Positions 7,556-15,360 of a stretch of 64,000 bases of DNA are shown here, in pieces (within the stretch, counting starts at the first letter, position 1; the number at the start of each line of letters is the position of its first letter). The notes beneath the pieces were generated by a model, which saw nothing but the letters and a program-made list of their open reading frames with translations, was not told the origin of the DNA and searched no databases. The stretch is from assembly GCF_001570525.1 (NCBI RefSeq), contig NZ_BBXC01000007.1:609364-673363 (forward strand), given 5' to 3'. The DNA is from Herbidospora sakaeratensis. Its GTDB lineage: Bacteria > Actinomycetota > Actinomycetes > Streptosporangiales > Streptosporangiaceae. Made by a program: the position numbers and the translations under genes.

Positions 7556-8992
7556 CTATTGTGCCGGACCCCGGAGGCCCCCGTGCCGGATGGTCTCGGC
7601 GTACCAGAGAGCGCTATCTTTCAGGATGCGCGTCTGGGTTGGGTAGTCCACGTAGACTAGGCCGAATCTCTTGCCATAACCCCACGCCCACTCGAAATTG
7701 TCCATGAGCGACCAGGCGAAGTAGCCCTCCAGCGGCACGCCCGCCTCGATGGCCTGGTGGCAGACCCTCAGGTGGGTGTCGATGTAGGCCTGGCGTTCGA
7801 CGTCGTGGATCGCGCCGTCGTCGGTGACCACGTCGTCGTAGGCGGCGCCGTTCTCTGAAATGTACAGAGGGACGGCGGGGTACTCGTCGCGCAGCCGGGT
7901 GAGCACTTCGAGCAGGCCGTTGCCGTCGACCTCCCAGCCCATGCCGGTGACCGGGCGCCCGCCGTTGACGAAGCCGACGTGCTCGTTGCCGGGCCACGCC
8001 GAGCCGGTGTCGGTGGGGGCCGCCGACGCGGACTTGGGGCCGCCCTCGGCGCCGGTGACGGTGAAGCGGCTGTAGTAGTTGATCAGCAGCATGTCGAGCG
8101 GGGCCGCGATCAGCTCCAGGTCGCCGTCCTTGATGTACTCCTCGGGCGCGATCAGCGGCGTCAGGTCGTCGAGGACGTCCTGGGGGTAGCTGCCGCGCAT
8201 GAGGGCGTCCAGGAAGAAGCGGTTCTGCATGCCGTCGATGCGGCGGGCCGCGTCGAGGTCGGCCTCGGTGTCGCTCTGGGGGCTGATCGCGTAGAGGTTG
8301 ACGCAGCCGCCGATCCGCGTGTCGGTGCGCTGGGCCCGCATCGCCTGGACGGCCAGGCCGTGGGCCAGGTTCAGGTGGTGGGCCGCCTTGATCGACTCCG
8401 CCGGGTTCCGGCGGCCGGGGGCGTGCTCGCCCGAGGAGTAGCCGAGGAACGCCGCGCACCACGGCTCGTTGACCGTGGCCCAGTTGGCGACCCGGTCGCC
8501 GAGGGCGCCGTGCACGACGGCCGCGAAGTCCGCGAAGCGCTTCGACAGGTCGCGCGACGGCCACCCGCCCTCGTCTTCGAGGGCCTGCGGCAGGTCCCAG
8601 TGGTAGAGCGTCACCCAGGGCGAGATGCCGTAGGAGAGCAGCTCGTCGACCAGGCGCTTGTAGAAGTCGAGGCCCTTGGCGTTGACCTCGCCCTTGCCGT
8701 CGGGCTGGATCCGCGTCCAGGAGACCGAGAACCGGTAGGCGCTCAGCCCCAGGTCGGCCATCAGCCGGACGTCGTCGCGGTAGCGGTTGTAGTGGTCGAT
8801 CGCCACCGAGGCGTCGTCGCCCTCGACGACCCGCCCGGGTTGCGCGACGAAGGTGTCCCAGATGGAACGGCCGCGGCCGTCGGCCGTGAGGGCGCCTTCG
8901 ATCTGGTAGGCCGACGTCGCGCTGCCCCAGACGAAGCCGGTGGGGAAGACCAGACCAGGGGTGTCGATCTGGGTCTCTGTGTTCTGGGTCAC
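7556..8992 (-). CDS. bglC: GH1 beta-glucosidase, cytoplasmic, cello-oligosaccharide hydrolysing
   Basis: A 478-residue family 1 glycoside hydrolase that retains anomeric configuration and would split imported cellobiose or longer oligosaccharides to glucose. The acid/base motif TVNEPW and the nucleophile motif ISENGAAYDD are both present, as is the N-terminal FVWGSATSAYQIEGA segment. There is no signal peptide, consistent with intracellular action after ABC import. The start GTG at 8992 overlaps the cebG stop (GTGA), which is better than longer readings of the frame. In Streptomyces, BglC also removes the CebR inducer, so it both feeds metabolism and resets the switch. Confidence 0.93.
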   Translation of the reverse strand: MTQNTETQIDTPGLVFPTGFVWGSATSAYQIEGALTADGRGRSIWDTFVAQPGRVVEGDDASVAIDHYNRYRDDVRLMADLGLSAYRFSVSWTRIQPDGKGEVNAKGLDFYKRLVDELLSYGISPWVTLYHWDLPQALEDEGGWPSRDLSKRFADFAAVVHGALGDRVANWATVNEPWCAAFLGYSSGEHAPGRRNPAESIKAAHHLNLAHGLAVQAMRAQRTDTRIGGCVNLYAISPQSDTEADLDAARRIDGMQNRFFLDALMRGSYPQDVLDDLTPLIAPEEYIKDGDLELIAAPLDMLLINYYSRFTVTGAEGGPKSASAAPTDTGSAWPGNEHVGFVNGGRPVTGMGWEVDGNGLLEVLTRLRDEYPAVPLYISENGAAYDDVVTDDGAIHDVERQAYIDTHLRVCHQAIEAGVPLEGYFAWSLMDNFEWAWGYGKRFGLVYVDYPTQTRILKDSALWYAETIRHGGLRGPAQ

Positions 8993-9873
8993 TCCTTGAC
9001 CGCACCTTCCATGAGTCCGCCGATGATCTGGCGGCCGAAAAAGACGAATACCAGCAGAAGCGGAATGATCGACACCGTCGTGCCCGCGAAGATGAGCACG
9101 TAGTTGGTCGAGTAACGGTCGTTCAGGGCCCTCAGCGCGACTTGCACAGTCGGATTGTCCGGCGTGAGCACGATGAGAGGCCAGAGGAACTCGTTCCAGA
9201 TCAGCATGAACGTCTGGATCGCCAGCACGGCCATGCCGGGCCGGACCGCCGGCACCGCGACGTTCCACCAGATGCGCAGGGTGCTCGCGCCGTCGACCCG
9301 CGCGGCCTCCACCAGTTCCCTCGGTACGGCCTGGCGCGTGTACTGCGTCATGAGGAACACCCCGAAACCGTTCACCAGGAACGGCAGGATGACCGCCTTG
9401 AGGGTGTTCGTCCAGCCCAGCGTCACCATCATCTGGTAGAGCGGGACGATGCCCATCTGCTGCAGCGGCACCATCATGGTCAGCACGACCGACAGCAGCA
9501 GCAGGTTGCGGCCTCTGAAGGTGAGCGAGGCGAACGCGAACCCGGCCAGCGTCGAGATGATCACGATGCCGATCGTCACCGTGCAGGCGATGATGATCGA
9601 GTTGACGATGCCCGTCATGAAGTGGGCGTTCTCGGCCTCGAAGACGGCCCTGATGTTCTCGCCCAGGTTGCCGGCCGGGAGCAGCGGCGGCGGCATGCTG
9701 TGCGCGTCCTCGTTGGTGCGGGTCGCGATGACGATCATCCAGTAGATCGGGAAGATCGACAGGAAGATGGCCAGGCCCAGGCTCGCCTTGGTGAGCGTGG
9801 TGGCGCGGAACGGGTCGAGCCGGGAGGTGCCCGCCTTGGCAGCGCGGGGCGCCCGATGTGTGATCGTCGTCAT
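8989..9873 (-). CDS. cebG: ABC sugar transporter permease, CebG-like
   Basis: A 294-residue inner-membrane permease (MalG/UgpE class) with about six membrane helices, the first at residues ~30-50 (LGLAIFLSIFPIYWMIVIA). The coupling loop that contacts the ATPase is visible as EAARVDGASTLRIWWNVAVP (EAA motif). It is translationally coupled to cebF upstream (ATGA) and to bglC downstream (GTGA). With CebE and CebF it would import cellobiose and cellotriose. No ATPase is encoded in the operon, as expected for systems served by a shared MsiK. Confidence 0.9.
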   Translation of the reverse strand: MTTITHRAPRAAKAGTSRLDPFRATTLTKASLGLAIFLSIFPIYWMIVIATRTNEDAHSMPPPLLPAGNLGENIRAVFEAENAHFMTGIVNSIIIACTVTIGIVIISTLAGFAFASLTFRGRNLLLLSVVLTMMVPLQQMGIVPLYQMMVTLGWTNTLKAVILPFLVNGFGVFLMTQYTRQAVPRELVEAARVDGASTLRIWWNVAVPAVRPGMAVLAIQTFMLIWNEFLWPLIVLTPDNPTVQVALRALNDRYSTNYVLIFAGTTVSIIPLLLVFVFFGRQIIGGLMEGAVKE

Positions 9874-10844
9874 CGTGATCTCCCGATGCCGCGGACGATG
9901 GCGAAGTTGATCAGCGCGGTGATCATGATGAGCAGGAACAGGATCCAGGCCGCGGCCGCGGCGTAGCCGTACTGGAAGTCCCGGAAGCCCTCCTTGACGA
10001 TGAACATGGCCACCGTCTGGAACTGGCCCGTCGTGCCGCCGGTCATCAGGCCGGCGCCGAACATCACCGGCTCGGCGAACAGGGTGAAACCGCCGATCGT
10101 CGAGACGATGACGGTGAAGATGATCGTGGGCTTGAGCAGCGGGACCGTGATGCCCCAGAACTGGCGGCGCGGGGAGGCGCCGTCGATCGCGGCGGCCTCG
10201 TAGAGGTCCTTGGGGATCGTCTGCATCGCGGCCAGGTAGATGATCGCGTTGTAGCCGGTCCAGCGCCAGTCGATCATCGTGGCGATGGCGATCCACGACG
10301 ACCACTTCTCGTTCTGCCAGTGGATCGGGTCGACGCCGAACGCGCCCAGCACCCAGTTGACCAGGCCGTAGTCACGGCCGTACAGCTGGGTGAAGACGAC
10401 CGCGACGGCGACCACCGAGGTGATGAGCGGCGCGAGCACGCTCAGCCGCAGCACCAGCCGGCCGCGCAGCTTCTTGTTCAGTGCGTTGGCCAGCAGCAGC
10501 GCGAGCAGCAGCTGCGGCACCGTCGCGATCACGAAGATGCCGACGGTGTTGAGCACCGAGTTCCAGAACTTGTCGTCCGCCAGCAGCTCGGTGTAGTTCT
10601 CCATGCCGATGAACGTCTTGTCGCCGGCGAGCTGCCAGTCGTGCAGCGACACCCAGGCGGTGAAGATCAGCGGGAAGACGCCGAAGATCGCGAACAGGAT
10701 GAAGTAGGGCGAGACGAACAAATAGGGAGTGGCCCGCAGGTCCAGCCAGGACCAGAATCTCCGGCCGCCCGGCGGCCGCGCGTGCCGCCGGGGCCCGGGT
10801 GGCACCGTGCGGGTCCGGGAGCCCGCGTCGACGCTGAGGCTCAT
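9870..10844 (-). CDS. cebF: ABC sugar transporter permease, CebF-like
   Basis: A 324-residue permease of the MalF/UgpA class. A cytoplasmic basic N terminus (~35 residues) precedes the first helix (YLFVSPYFILFAIFGVFPLI), and the EAA coupling loop reads YEAAAIDGASPRRQFWGIT. The start ATG at 10844 follows GAAAGG. It partners with CebG as the heterodimeric membrane channel for cello-oligosaccharides. The gene lies 97 bases after cebE, and that gap carries two strong hairpins that may set a lower permease-to-binding-protein ratio. Confidence 0.9.
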   Translation of the reverse strand: MSLSVDAGSRTRTVPPGPRRHARPPGGRRFWSWLDLRATPYLFVSPYFILFAIFGVFPLIFTAWVSLHDWQLAGDKTFIGMENYTELLADDKFWNSVLNTVGIFVIATVPQLLLALLLANALNKKLRGRLVLRLSVLAPLITSVVAVAVVFTQLYGRDYGLVNWVLGAFGVDPIHWQNEKWSSWIAIATMIDWRWTGYNAIIYLAAMQTIPKDLYEAAAIDGASPRRQFWGITVPLLKPTIIFTVIVSTIGGFTLFAEPVMFGAGLMTGGTTGQFQTVAMFIVKEGFRDFQYGYAAAAAWILFLLIMITALINFAIVRGIGRSR

Positions 10845-10863
10845 CGTCAACCTTTCGTGGAAG

Positions 10864-10925
10864 GAGCGGCCGGGGGGATCCGGCCGCTCAAGTGAGTGAC
10901 CGGCCCCTCGGTGCAGGGGCCGGTC
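10864..10925 (-). terminator. Two hairpins between cebE and cebF
   Basis: Arms GAGCGGCCGG (10864-10873) and CCGGCCGCTC (10880-10889) form a perfect 10-bp stem. Arms GACCGGCCCCT (10898-10908) and AGGGGCCGGTC (10915-10925) form a perfect 11-bp stem. Placed just after the binding-protein gene, they resemble partial terminators or RNA stabilisers common in ABC operons. Confidence 0.6.
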
Positions 10926-10941
10926 GGGCACGGCCGGGGGG

Positions 10942-12282
10942 TCAGCCCGCGGCCTTCACGCCCTCCTCCACGAATCGGGTCCAGGCCTCGTCCCACTTGA
11001 CCGAGCCCTGGTCGGCGCCCACGAGGACCTCCTCGACGGCGGCCTTCACCTGGGCGTGCTTCTCACCGAAGAACACCGGCGCGAGCTTCGCGACCGAGGC
11101 GGCGAAGATCGGGCCGCTCGGGGCGTCGTTGAAGTAGGCGTTCTTCGCGTCGGCGACGGTCGGGTCCTGCTGCGCCGGGATGGCGCTCGGGAAGTTGCCG
11201 CCCTCCTTGAACGCCGCGACCTGGCCGTCCTTCCCGGTCAGGAAGTTGAGGACGTCGGCGGCCTCCTTCGGGTGCTTGCTCTGCGACGGGACCATCAGCC
11301 AGGAGCCGCCCCAGTTGCCGGAGCCGCCGGGCACCGCCGCGACGTCCCACTTCTTGGCGTTGGAGTCGCCGGAGGTGCCGGAGATCACGCCGAGCATCCA
11401 CGAGGGGCAGCCCATGGTGGCGAAGCCACCCTTCTGCATCGCGGTGTTCCACTCCTCGCTCCAGGAGCGGAGCTTGGCGGTCAGACCGGCGCTGCTGAGG
11501 GACTGCACGTAGTCGAACGCGGCCTTGACGCCCGGGTTCTTGTCGACCACGAGGGCCTGCGACTTGTCGAAGTAGTAGAGGCCGCCGTTCTTGCCGGCCT
11601 CCTGGGCGAGCACCGAGTTGTACACGGTGTTGGCGCCGTCGACGAAGCCCGCGTCCGGCACCTTCGCCTTGAACTTCTTGCCGACCTCGAGGTAGTCGTT
11701 CCACGTCGGCCAGAGCTTGGAGACCTCGTCGCGGTTGGTCGGCAGGCCGGCCTTCTCGAACAGGTCGGTGCGGTAGCACATGGCCATGCCGCCGATGTCG
11801 GTGCCGAGGGCGAACAGCTTGCCCTCGGTGTTGAGGCCCACGTCGTACTTGAACGCGGGGTAGTCCGCCTTACGGCTGTCGAGGCCGTACTGACCGAGGT
11901 CGGCGAAGTACTGCGGACGGGCGGCCATGAGGCCCATCGCGCCCTCGTCCATGGCGATGATGTCGCCGGCGCCGCTGCCGGCCTCCAGCCACTGGAGGAC
12001 CTGCGGCAGGTAGGTGTCCTCGAACCGGTCGGTCAGGTTGACGTACTTGACCTGGACGTTCGGGTTCGCGGCGTTCCACTGGGCCACCGCGTCGTCGTAG
12101 GCGAAGTTCTCGCCGCCGCCGAAGGTGTTCAGCGTGATCTCGATCTTCTCGGCAGGGGCCGCGGAGCCGCCCGCGCTAGGTGCCGCTGCGGGTGCCTCGT
12201 CGCCGCCGCAGGCAGCGGCCGTGATGGCCAGCGTCCCTGCGGCCACGGCCGCGAGCACACCGCGGCGCGTGTTGTTCATCAT
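10942..12282 (-). CDS. cebE: Cello-oligosaccharide-binding lipoprotein, CebE-like ABC solute-binding protein
   Basis: A 446-residue extracellular solute-binding protein. The N terminus is a lipoprotein signal with lipobox AAAC near residue 25, so it would be anchored outside the membrane; an Ala/Gly-rich linker follows (GGDEAPAAAPSAGGSAAP). The body shows family 1 sugar-binding features (DAVAQWNAANPNVQVKYV; the segment around WPTWNDYLEVGKKFK). It is the first gene of the ceb operon and delivers substrate to CebF/CebG. The start ATG at 12282 has GAGAGGGG upstream; ATG at 12279 is equally possible. Two perfect CebR operators lie 78 and 208 bases upstream. Confidence 0.92.
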   Translation of the reverse strand: MMNNTRRGVLAAVAAGTLAITAAACGGDEAPAAAPSAGGSAAPAEKIEITLNTFGGGENFAYDDAVAQWNAANPNVQVKYVNLTDRFEDTYLPQVLQWLEAGSGAGDIIAMDEGAMGLMAARPQYFADLGQYGLDSRKADYPAFKYDVGLNTEGKLFALGTDIGGMAMCYRTDLFEKAGLPTNRDEVSKLWPTWNDYLEVGKKFKAKVPDAGFVDGANTVYNSVLAQEAGKNGGLYYFDKSQALVVDKNPGVKAAFDYVQSLSSAGLTAKLRSWSEEWNTAMQKGGFATMGCPSWMLGVISGTSGDSNAKKWDVAAVPGGSGNWGGSWLMVPSQSKHPKEAADVLNFLTGKDGQVAAFKEGGNFPSAIPAQQDPTVADAKNAYFNDAPSGPIFAASVAKLAPVFFGEKHAQVKAAVEEVLVGADQGSVKWDEAWTRFVEEGVKAAG

Positions 12283-12359
12283 TCCGGACCCCTCTCAGGT
12301 GGTTCCCGAATCTGTGACAGAAGGTGGGCTCCCGGCCGATCCCCGACTGCTCAGCAGGT

Positions 12360-12373
12360 TGGGAGCGCTCCCA
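12360..12373. promoter_or_regulatory. CebR operator, proximal, upstream of cebE
   Basis: Perfect palindrome TGGGAGCGCTCCCA, 78 bases before the cebE start. It is identical to the distal copy and to the copy before the NRPS. Confidence 0.9.
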
Positions 12374-12489
12374 CGAAGAGTCCACTATGGGCAACGCACC
12401 CGTCAATATGCCGAAACCTAACTGTTACTCCTGTAACGGTTAGAGGCGTAGAAACAGACATGAATCGACAAAAAGTACATACCCACAGT

Positions 12490-12503
12490 TGGGAGCGCTC
12501 CCA
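12490..12503. promoter_or_regulatory. CebR operator, distal, upstream of cebE
   Basis: Second perfect TGGGAGCGCTCCCA, 130 bases centre to centre from the proximal box. Two spaced sites could allow looping by a LacI-type tetramer or simply strengthen repression. Confidence 0.88.
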
Positions 12504-12518
12504 GTTCATAAAGAACAA

Positions 12519-12551
12519 AGTGGCCCATCTCGCTGAGGGAGACGGGCCACT
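12519..12551 (-). terminator. Intrinsic terminator of the nitroreductase gene
   Basis: AGTGGCCCATCTC pairs with GAGACGGGCCACT, a 13-bp stem with one G-T type mismatch and a short loop. Read on the minus strand it is followed by a T-rich stretch (TTTGTTCTTT). It separates the nitroreductase gene from the ceb promoter. Confidence 0.75.
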
Positions 12552-12567
12552 GGCGGTGGGAGCGTGC

Positions 12568-13173
12568 TCAGATCGTGGTCACGGCCTCGTGGAGGTCGAG
12601 GCGCGGGTTGCGGGCGTACCACGCGTCGGGGCCCGGCTTGCCGATGTTGACCACGGCGAGCACTTCGTGCCGGCCCTCCGGGAAGAACTCCTTCTCCAGG
12701 GCGGCCTTGTCGAACCCGGCCATCGGCCCGGCGGCCAGGCCGTGGGCGCGCACGCCGACGATGAAGTAGCCCACCTGCAGGGCGCCGTTGAAACGGGCCG
12801 ACTCGACCCGGCCGTCGCGGTCGGCGAACGCGTCCTTCGCGCCGGGGAAGTGCGGGAACGTGCGCGGCAGGTGCTCATGGAAGTCGACGTCGGCGGCCAG
12901 GATGGCGACCAGCGGGGCGGTGGCCGTCTTCGCCTTGTTCCCCGGTGACATGTGCTCGACGAGCCTGGCCCGCGCTTCGGGGGAGCGGACGTAGACGATG
13001 CGCAGCGGCTGGTTGTTCATCGCGGTCGGGCCCCACTTGATCAGGTCATAGATCGCGTGCGCGGTCTCGTCGGAGACGGGCTCGTCGGTGAAGGTGTTGG
13101 CGGTCCGCGCGTCGCGGAACAGCAGAGCCTGGCCGGTGGCGTCGAGAGCGGTCTCGGTTGTCATGGCATTCAT
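12568..13173 (-). CDS. Nitroreductase-family protein, RutE/malonic semialdehyde reductase-like
   Basis: A 201-residue FMN-dependent oxidoreductase of the HadB/RutE branch. Diagnostic segments are LFRDARTANTFTDEPVSDE near the N terminus, WGPTAMNNQPLRIVYVRSPE (substrate/FMN pocket) and the C-terminal AVVNIGKPG. RutE reduces malonic semialdehyde in pyrimidine breakdown, but no other rut gene is near, so the role here may be general reduction of aldehydes or nitro compounds. The start ATG at 13173 is preferred to a TTG further upstream; ATG at 13164 is also possible. A MarR gene lies just upstream and CGTGCAAC repeats sit in the 48-base gap, suggesting MarR control. Confidence 0.82.
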   Translation of the reverse strand: MNAMTTETALDATGQALLFRDARTANTFTDEPVSDETAHAIYDLIKWGPTAMNNQPLRIVYVRSPEARARLVEHMSPGNKAKTATAPLVAILAADVDFHEHLPRTFPHFPGAKDAFADRDGRVESARFNGALQVGYFIVGVRAHGLAAGPMAGFDKAALEKEFFPEGRHEVLAVVNIGKPGPDAWYARNPRLDLHEAVTTI

Positions 13174-13217
13174 GTTGCCCAACAACCTTCTTCTCGTGCA
13201 ACATCTTCCCGTGCAAC
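13174..13217. promoter_or_regulatory. Candidate MarR operator before the nitroreductase
   Basis: CGTGCAAC occurs at 13195-13202 and 13210-13217, and a short palindrome GTTGCCCAAC lies at 13174-13183. The repeats fill the gap between the MarR stop and the nitroreductase start. This is inference from symmetry and location. Confidence 0.35.
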
Positions 13218-13221
13218 GAAA

Positions 13222-13683
13222 TTATTCGGTCAAGACCTCCTCGAGCCGGGCCAGCGCCCGCCGCAGCGTCTCCCGCTCGGCGGCCGACAGCGGGGCCTCG
13301 AAGTGCCGGTCGACGACGCGTACGTGCACGTCGACGGCGCGCAGGAAGATCTCCGAGGCCAGCTCGGTGGGCCGGATCAGGGTCACCCGGCGGTCGCCGT
13401 CGTGGCGGCCCCGGGTGACCAGCCCCGCCTTCTCCATCCGGTCGAGCAGCCGGGTCATGCCTCCGCTGGTGAGGGTCAGGTCGAGCGAGTTGATCGCCGT
13501 GCAGGCGCCGTGGTCGCGGTAGAGGCGCAGCAGCACTTCGAACATCACGTGGGTGATCCCGACCTCCTCCTGCAGCGCCCGGTCGATCAGGCGTTCCAGG
13601 GCGGCGGCCGACCGGATGAGGTGGCCGAAGCCGGGGCTCAGCCGATCACATGCGGCGCGTTCTGAGGCCGGGGTCCGATCCAT
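13222..13683 (-). CDS. MarR-family transcriptional regulator
   Basis: A 153-residue winged-helix repressor. The pattern is typical: helix 2 (VMFEVLLRLYRDHG), recognition helix (LTSGGMTRLLDRMEKAGLV) and wing (RGRHDGDRRVTLIRPTEL). MarR proteins usually release DNA on binding phenolics or oxidants. The start ATG at 13683 has the strong site AGGAG 6 bases upstream. That site lies inside the 3' end of the sulfatase gene, so the two genes overlap by 46 bases on the same strand. The nitroreductase downstream is the probable target. Confidence 0.88.
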   Translation of the reverse strand: MDRTPASERAACDRLSPGFGHLIRSAAALERLIDRALQEEVGITHVMFEVLLRLYRDHGACTAINSLDLTLTSGGMTRLLDRMEKAGLVTRGRHDGDRRVTLIRPTELASEIFLRAVDVHVRVVDRHFEAPLSAAERETLRRALARLEEVLTE

Positions 13684-15155
13684 TGCACTCCTGACGGGGG
13701 GAAATCTGAGCGTTCGCCCAAAATCGTATCGGCGACCCGGCAACCCGCCCCCGAGCAGGCGTGCAGCGCGGCCAGACGGCCCGACAGGCCGGCGATCAGC
13801 GCCGGGTCGGCGGTGGCGGCCAGGTTCGTCAGCTGGTGGGGGTCGGCGATCATGTCGTACAGCTGGCGTTCGCCGGTGGCGTACTCGACGTAGGCGTGGG
13901 TCTCGGTGCGCAGCGCCCGGTAGGTGGGCGGGCAGCCGGGCGCGTAGTCGGGCTTGTCGAACTCCACCAGCACCGCGTCGCGCCACGGCACCCGGCGGCC
14001 CTGCAGCAGCGGCACCAGCGACCGGCCCTCGACGAAGCCCGGCACCTGCGCGCCGGCCAGTTCGGCGAAGGTCGGGCCCAGGTCGACCGTCGAGCCCAGC
14101 GAGGTGTCGACCCGCCCGGCCGGCACCCCCGGCCCGCGCACGATCATCGGGACCCGGATGTCCTCCTCGTAGGGCGTCGTCTTGCCCGACCGCAGCCGGT
14201 GCTGCCCCAGGTGGAAGCCGTTGTCGGAGCCGAAGAAGACGTAGGTGTCGTCGAGCTTGCCGGCCTCCTCCAGCGCCGCGACGACCGTGCCGACCAGGTC
14301 GTCGAGGCCCGCCGTGGAGCGCAGCCGGTCGCGGTACATCTGGTCGATGTTGCGCTTCACGCGCTTGGACATGCGCCCGCGCTGCTGCACCCAGAGCGGC
14401 TCGGCCGACACGTCCTCCTGGTTGTACGACGGCGTGCGCGGCGCCTTGACCCCCTCGAAGGCGTCGGCGTGGCGCGGCGCGTGGTTGGCCGGGCGGTGCG
14501 GCGCGGTCGGCGTCAGGTAGAGGAAGAAGGGGTCGCTGCGGCGCACGAACCCGGCCGCCTTCTGGGCCAGCACGTCGGTCAGGTAGTCCTCCGGCTGCTC
14601 GCCGCGCTCGACGATGATGCCGTCGTCGTTGAGGGCGTAGCCGTACTCGCGGTAGAGGTTGGTGACCGGCACCGCCCACTCGTCCCAGCCCGGCGGGATG
14701 TAGGTGCGCGGCACCTCGGGGCTCGGATACTCGTTCAGGTACTTGCCGAACAGGGCCGTGCGGTAGCCGGCGGCCTTCATCCAGGTGCCGATTGTGCTCT
14801 CCTCCAGCGGCTTGAACCGCGGGAAGCCGCCGGTGGGGAACCGGTTGCTGGTCACGCCGTGGCTGTGGATGTACTGCCCGCGCAGGATCGACGAGCGCGA
14901 CGGGCAGCACCACGGGTTGGTCACGTAGAAGTGGGAGAAGGTGGTCCCGCTCGCCGCCAGCCGCGAGATGTTGGGGAAGCGGTGGAGATCGGCCGTGTCG
15001 AGGTCGTCGGCGAGGATGAAGACGACGTTCGGAGGAGCCTTCTCGGACGCCTTCGCGGGCACCTTCGGGCTCGACTTCGCGGTGGCCGGCGTGATGGTCA
15101 GCGGCGCCGCCAGGAAGGCCAGGGCGAGGCCGCACGCGAGACTCCTCTTCAGCAT
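13638..15155 (-). CDS. Secreted sulfatase (formylglycine-dependent, arylsulfatase family)
   Basis: A 505-residue exported sulfatase. A signal peptide (KRSLACGLALAFLAAPLTIT) leads into the metal-binding segment NVVFILADDLDTADLHRFPN. The active-site motif reads CCPSRSSILRGQ; the first Cys of C-x-P-x-R would be converted to formylglycine. Other conserved parts are GYRTALFGKYLNEYP and FGSDNGFHLGQHRL. It would hydrolyse sulfate esters outside the cell; substrate not predictable. ATG at 15155 fits the signal peptide; ATG at 15167 is possible, and neither has a clear ribosome site. Its 3' end overlaps the MarR gene by 46 bases. Confidence 0.88.
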   Translation of the reverse strand: MLKRSLACGLALAFLAAPLTITPATAKSSPKVPAKASEKAPPNVVFILADDLDTADLHRFPNISRLAASGTTFSHFYVTNPWCCPSRSSILRGQYIHSHGVTSNRFPTGGFPRFKPLEESTIGTWMKAAGYRTALFGKYLNEYPSPEVPRTYIPPGWDEWAVPVTNLYREYGYALNDDGIIVERGEQPEDYLTDVLAQKAAGFVRRSDPFFLYLTPTAPHRPANHAPRHADAFEGVKAPRTPSYNQEDVSAEPLWVQQRGRMSKRVKRNIDQMYRDRLRSTAGLDDLVGTVVAALEEAGKLDDTYVFFGSDNGFHLGQHRLRSGKTTPYEEDIRVPMIVRGPGVPAGRVDTSLGSTVDLGPTFAELAGAQVPGFVEGRSLVPLLQGRRVPWRDAVLVEFDKPDYAPGCPPTYRALRTETHAYVEYATGERQLYDMIADPHQLTNLAATADPALIAGLSGRLAALHACSGAGCRVADTILGERSDFPPSGVQWIGPRPQNAPHVIG

Positions 15156-15360
15156 GGGGCAGATCATTGCCGGTGTTACACCTGCGAAAACGTACATTTA
15201 GCAGCGGACCGTGCACGATACGTAGTGGATTCTCCCAACCGGTTGCACCGGTCCAGGCACTCCGGGACAGTGATTCACATGAGATCCGGGGGTTCACGTA
15301 TTCGGCTGTTCACCCGTCGTTCCCTGTCCTGTTGCGATCGGCGGCTACCGTGAGCCCGTC

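Noticed and set aside
7606-7619. AGAGAGCGCTATCT inside bglC as another CebR site
   Set aside because: Only 9 of 14 positions match and the outer arms are lost; this level is expected by chance in such GC-rich sequence.
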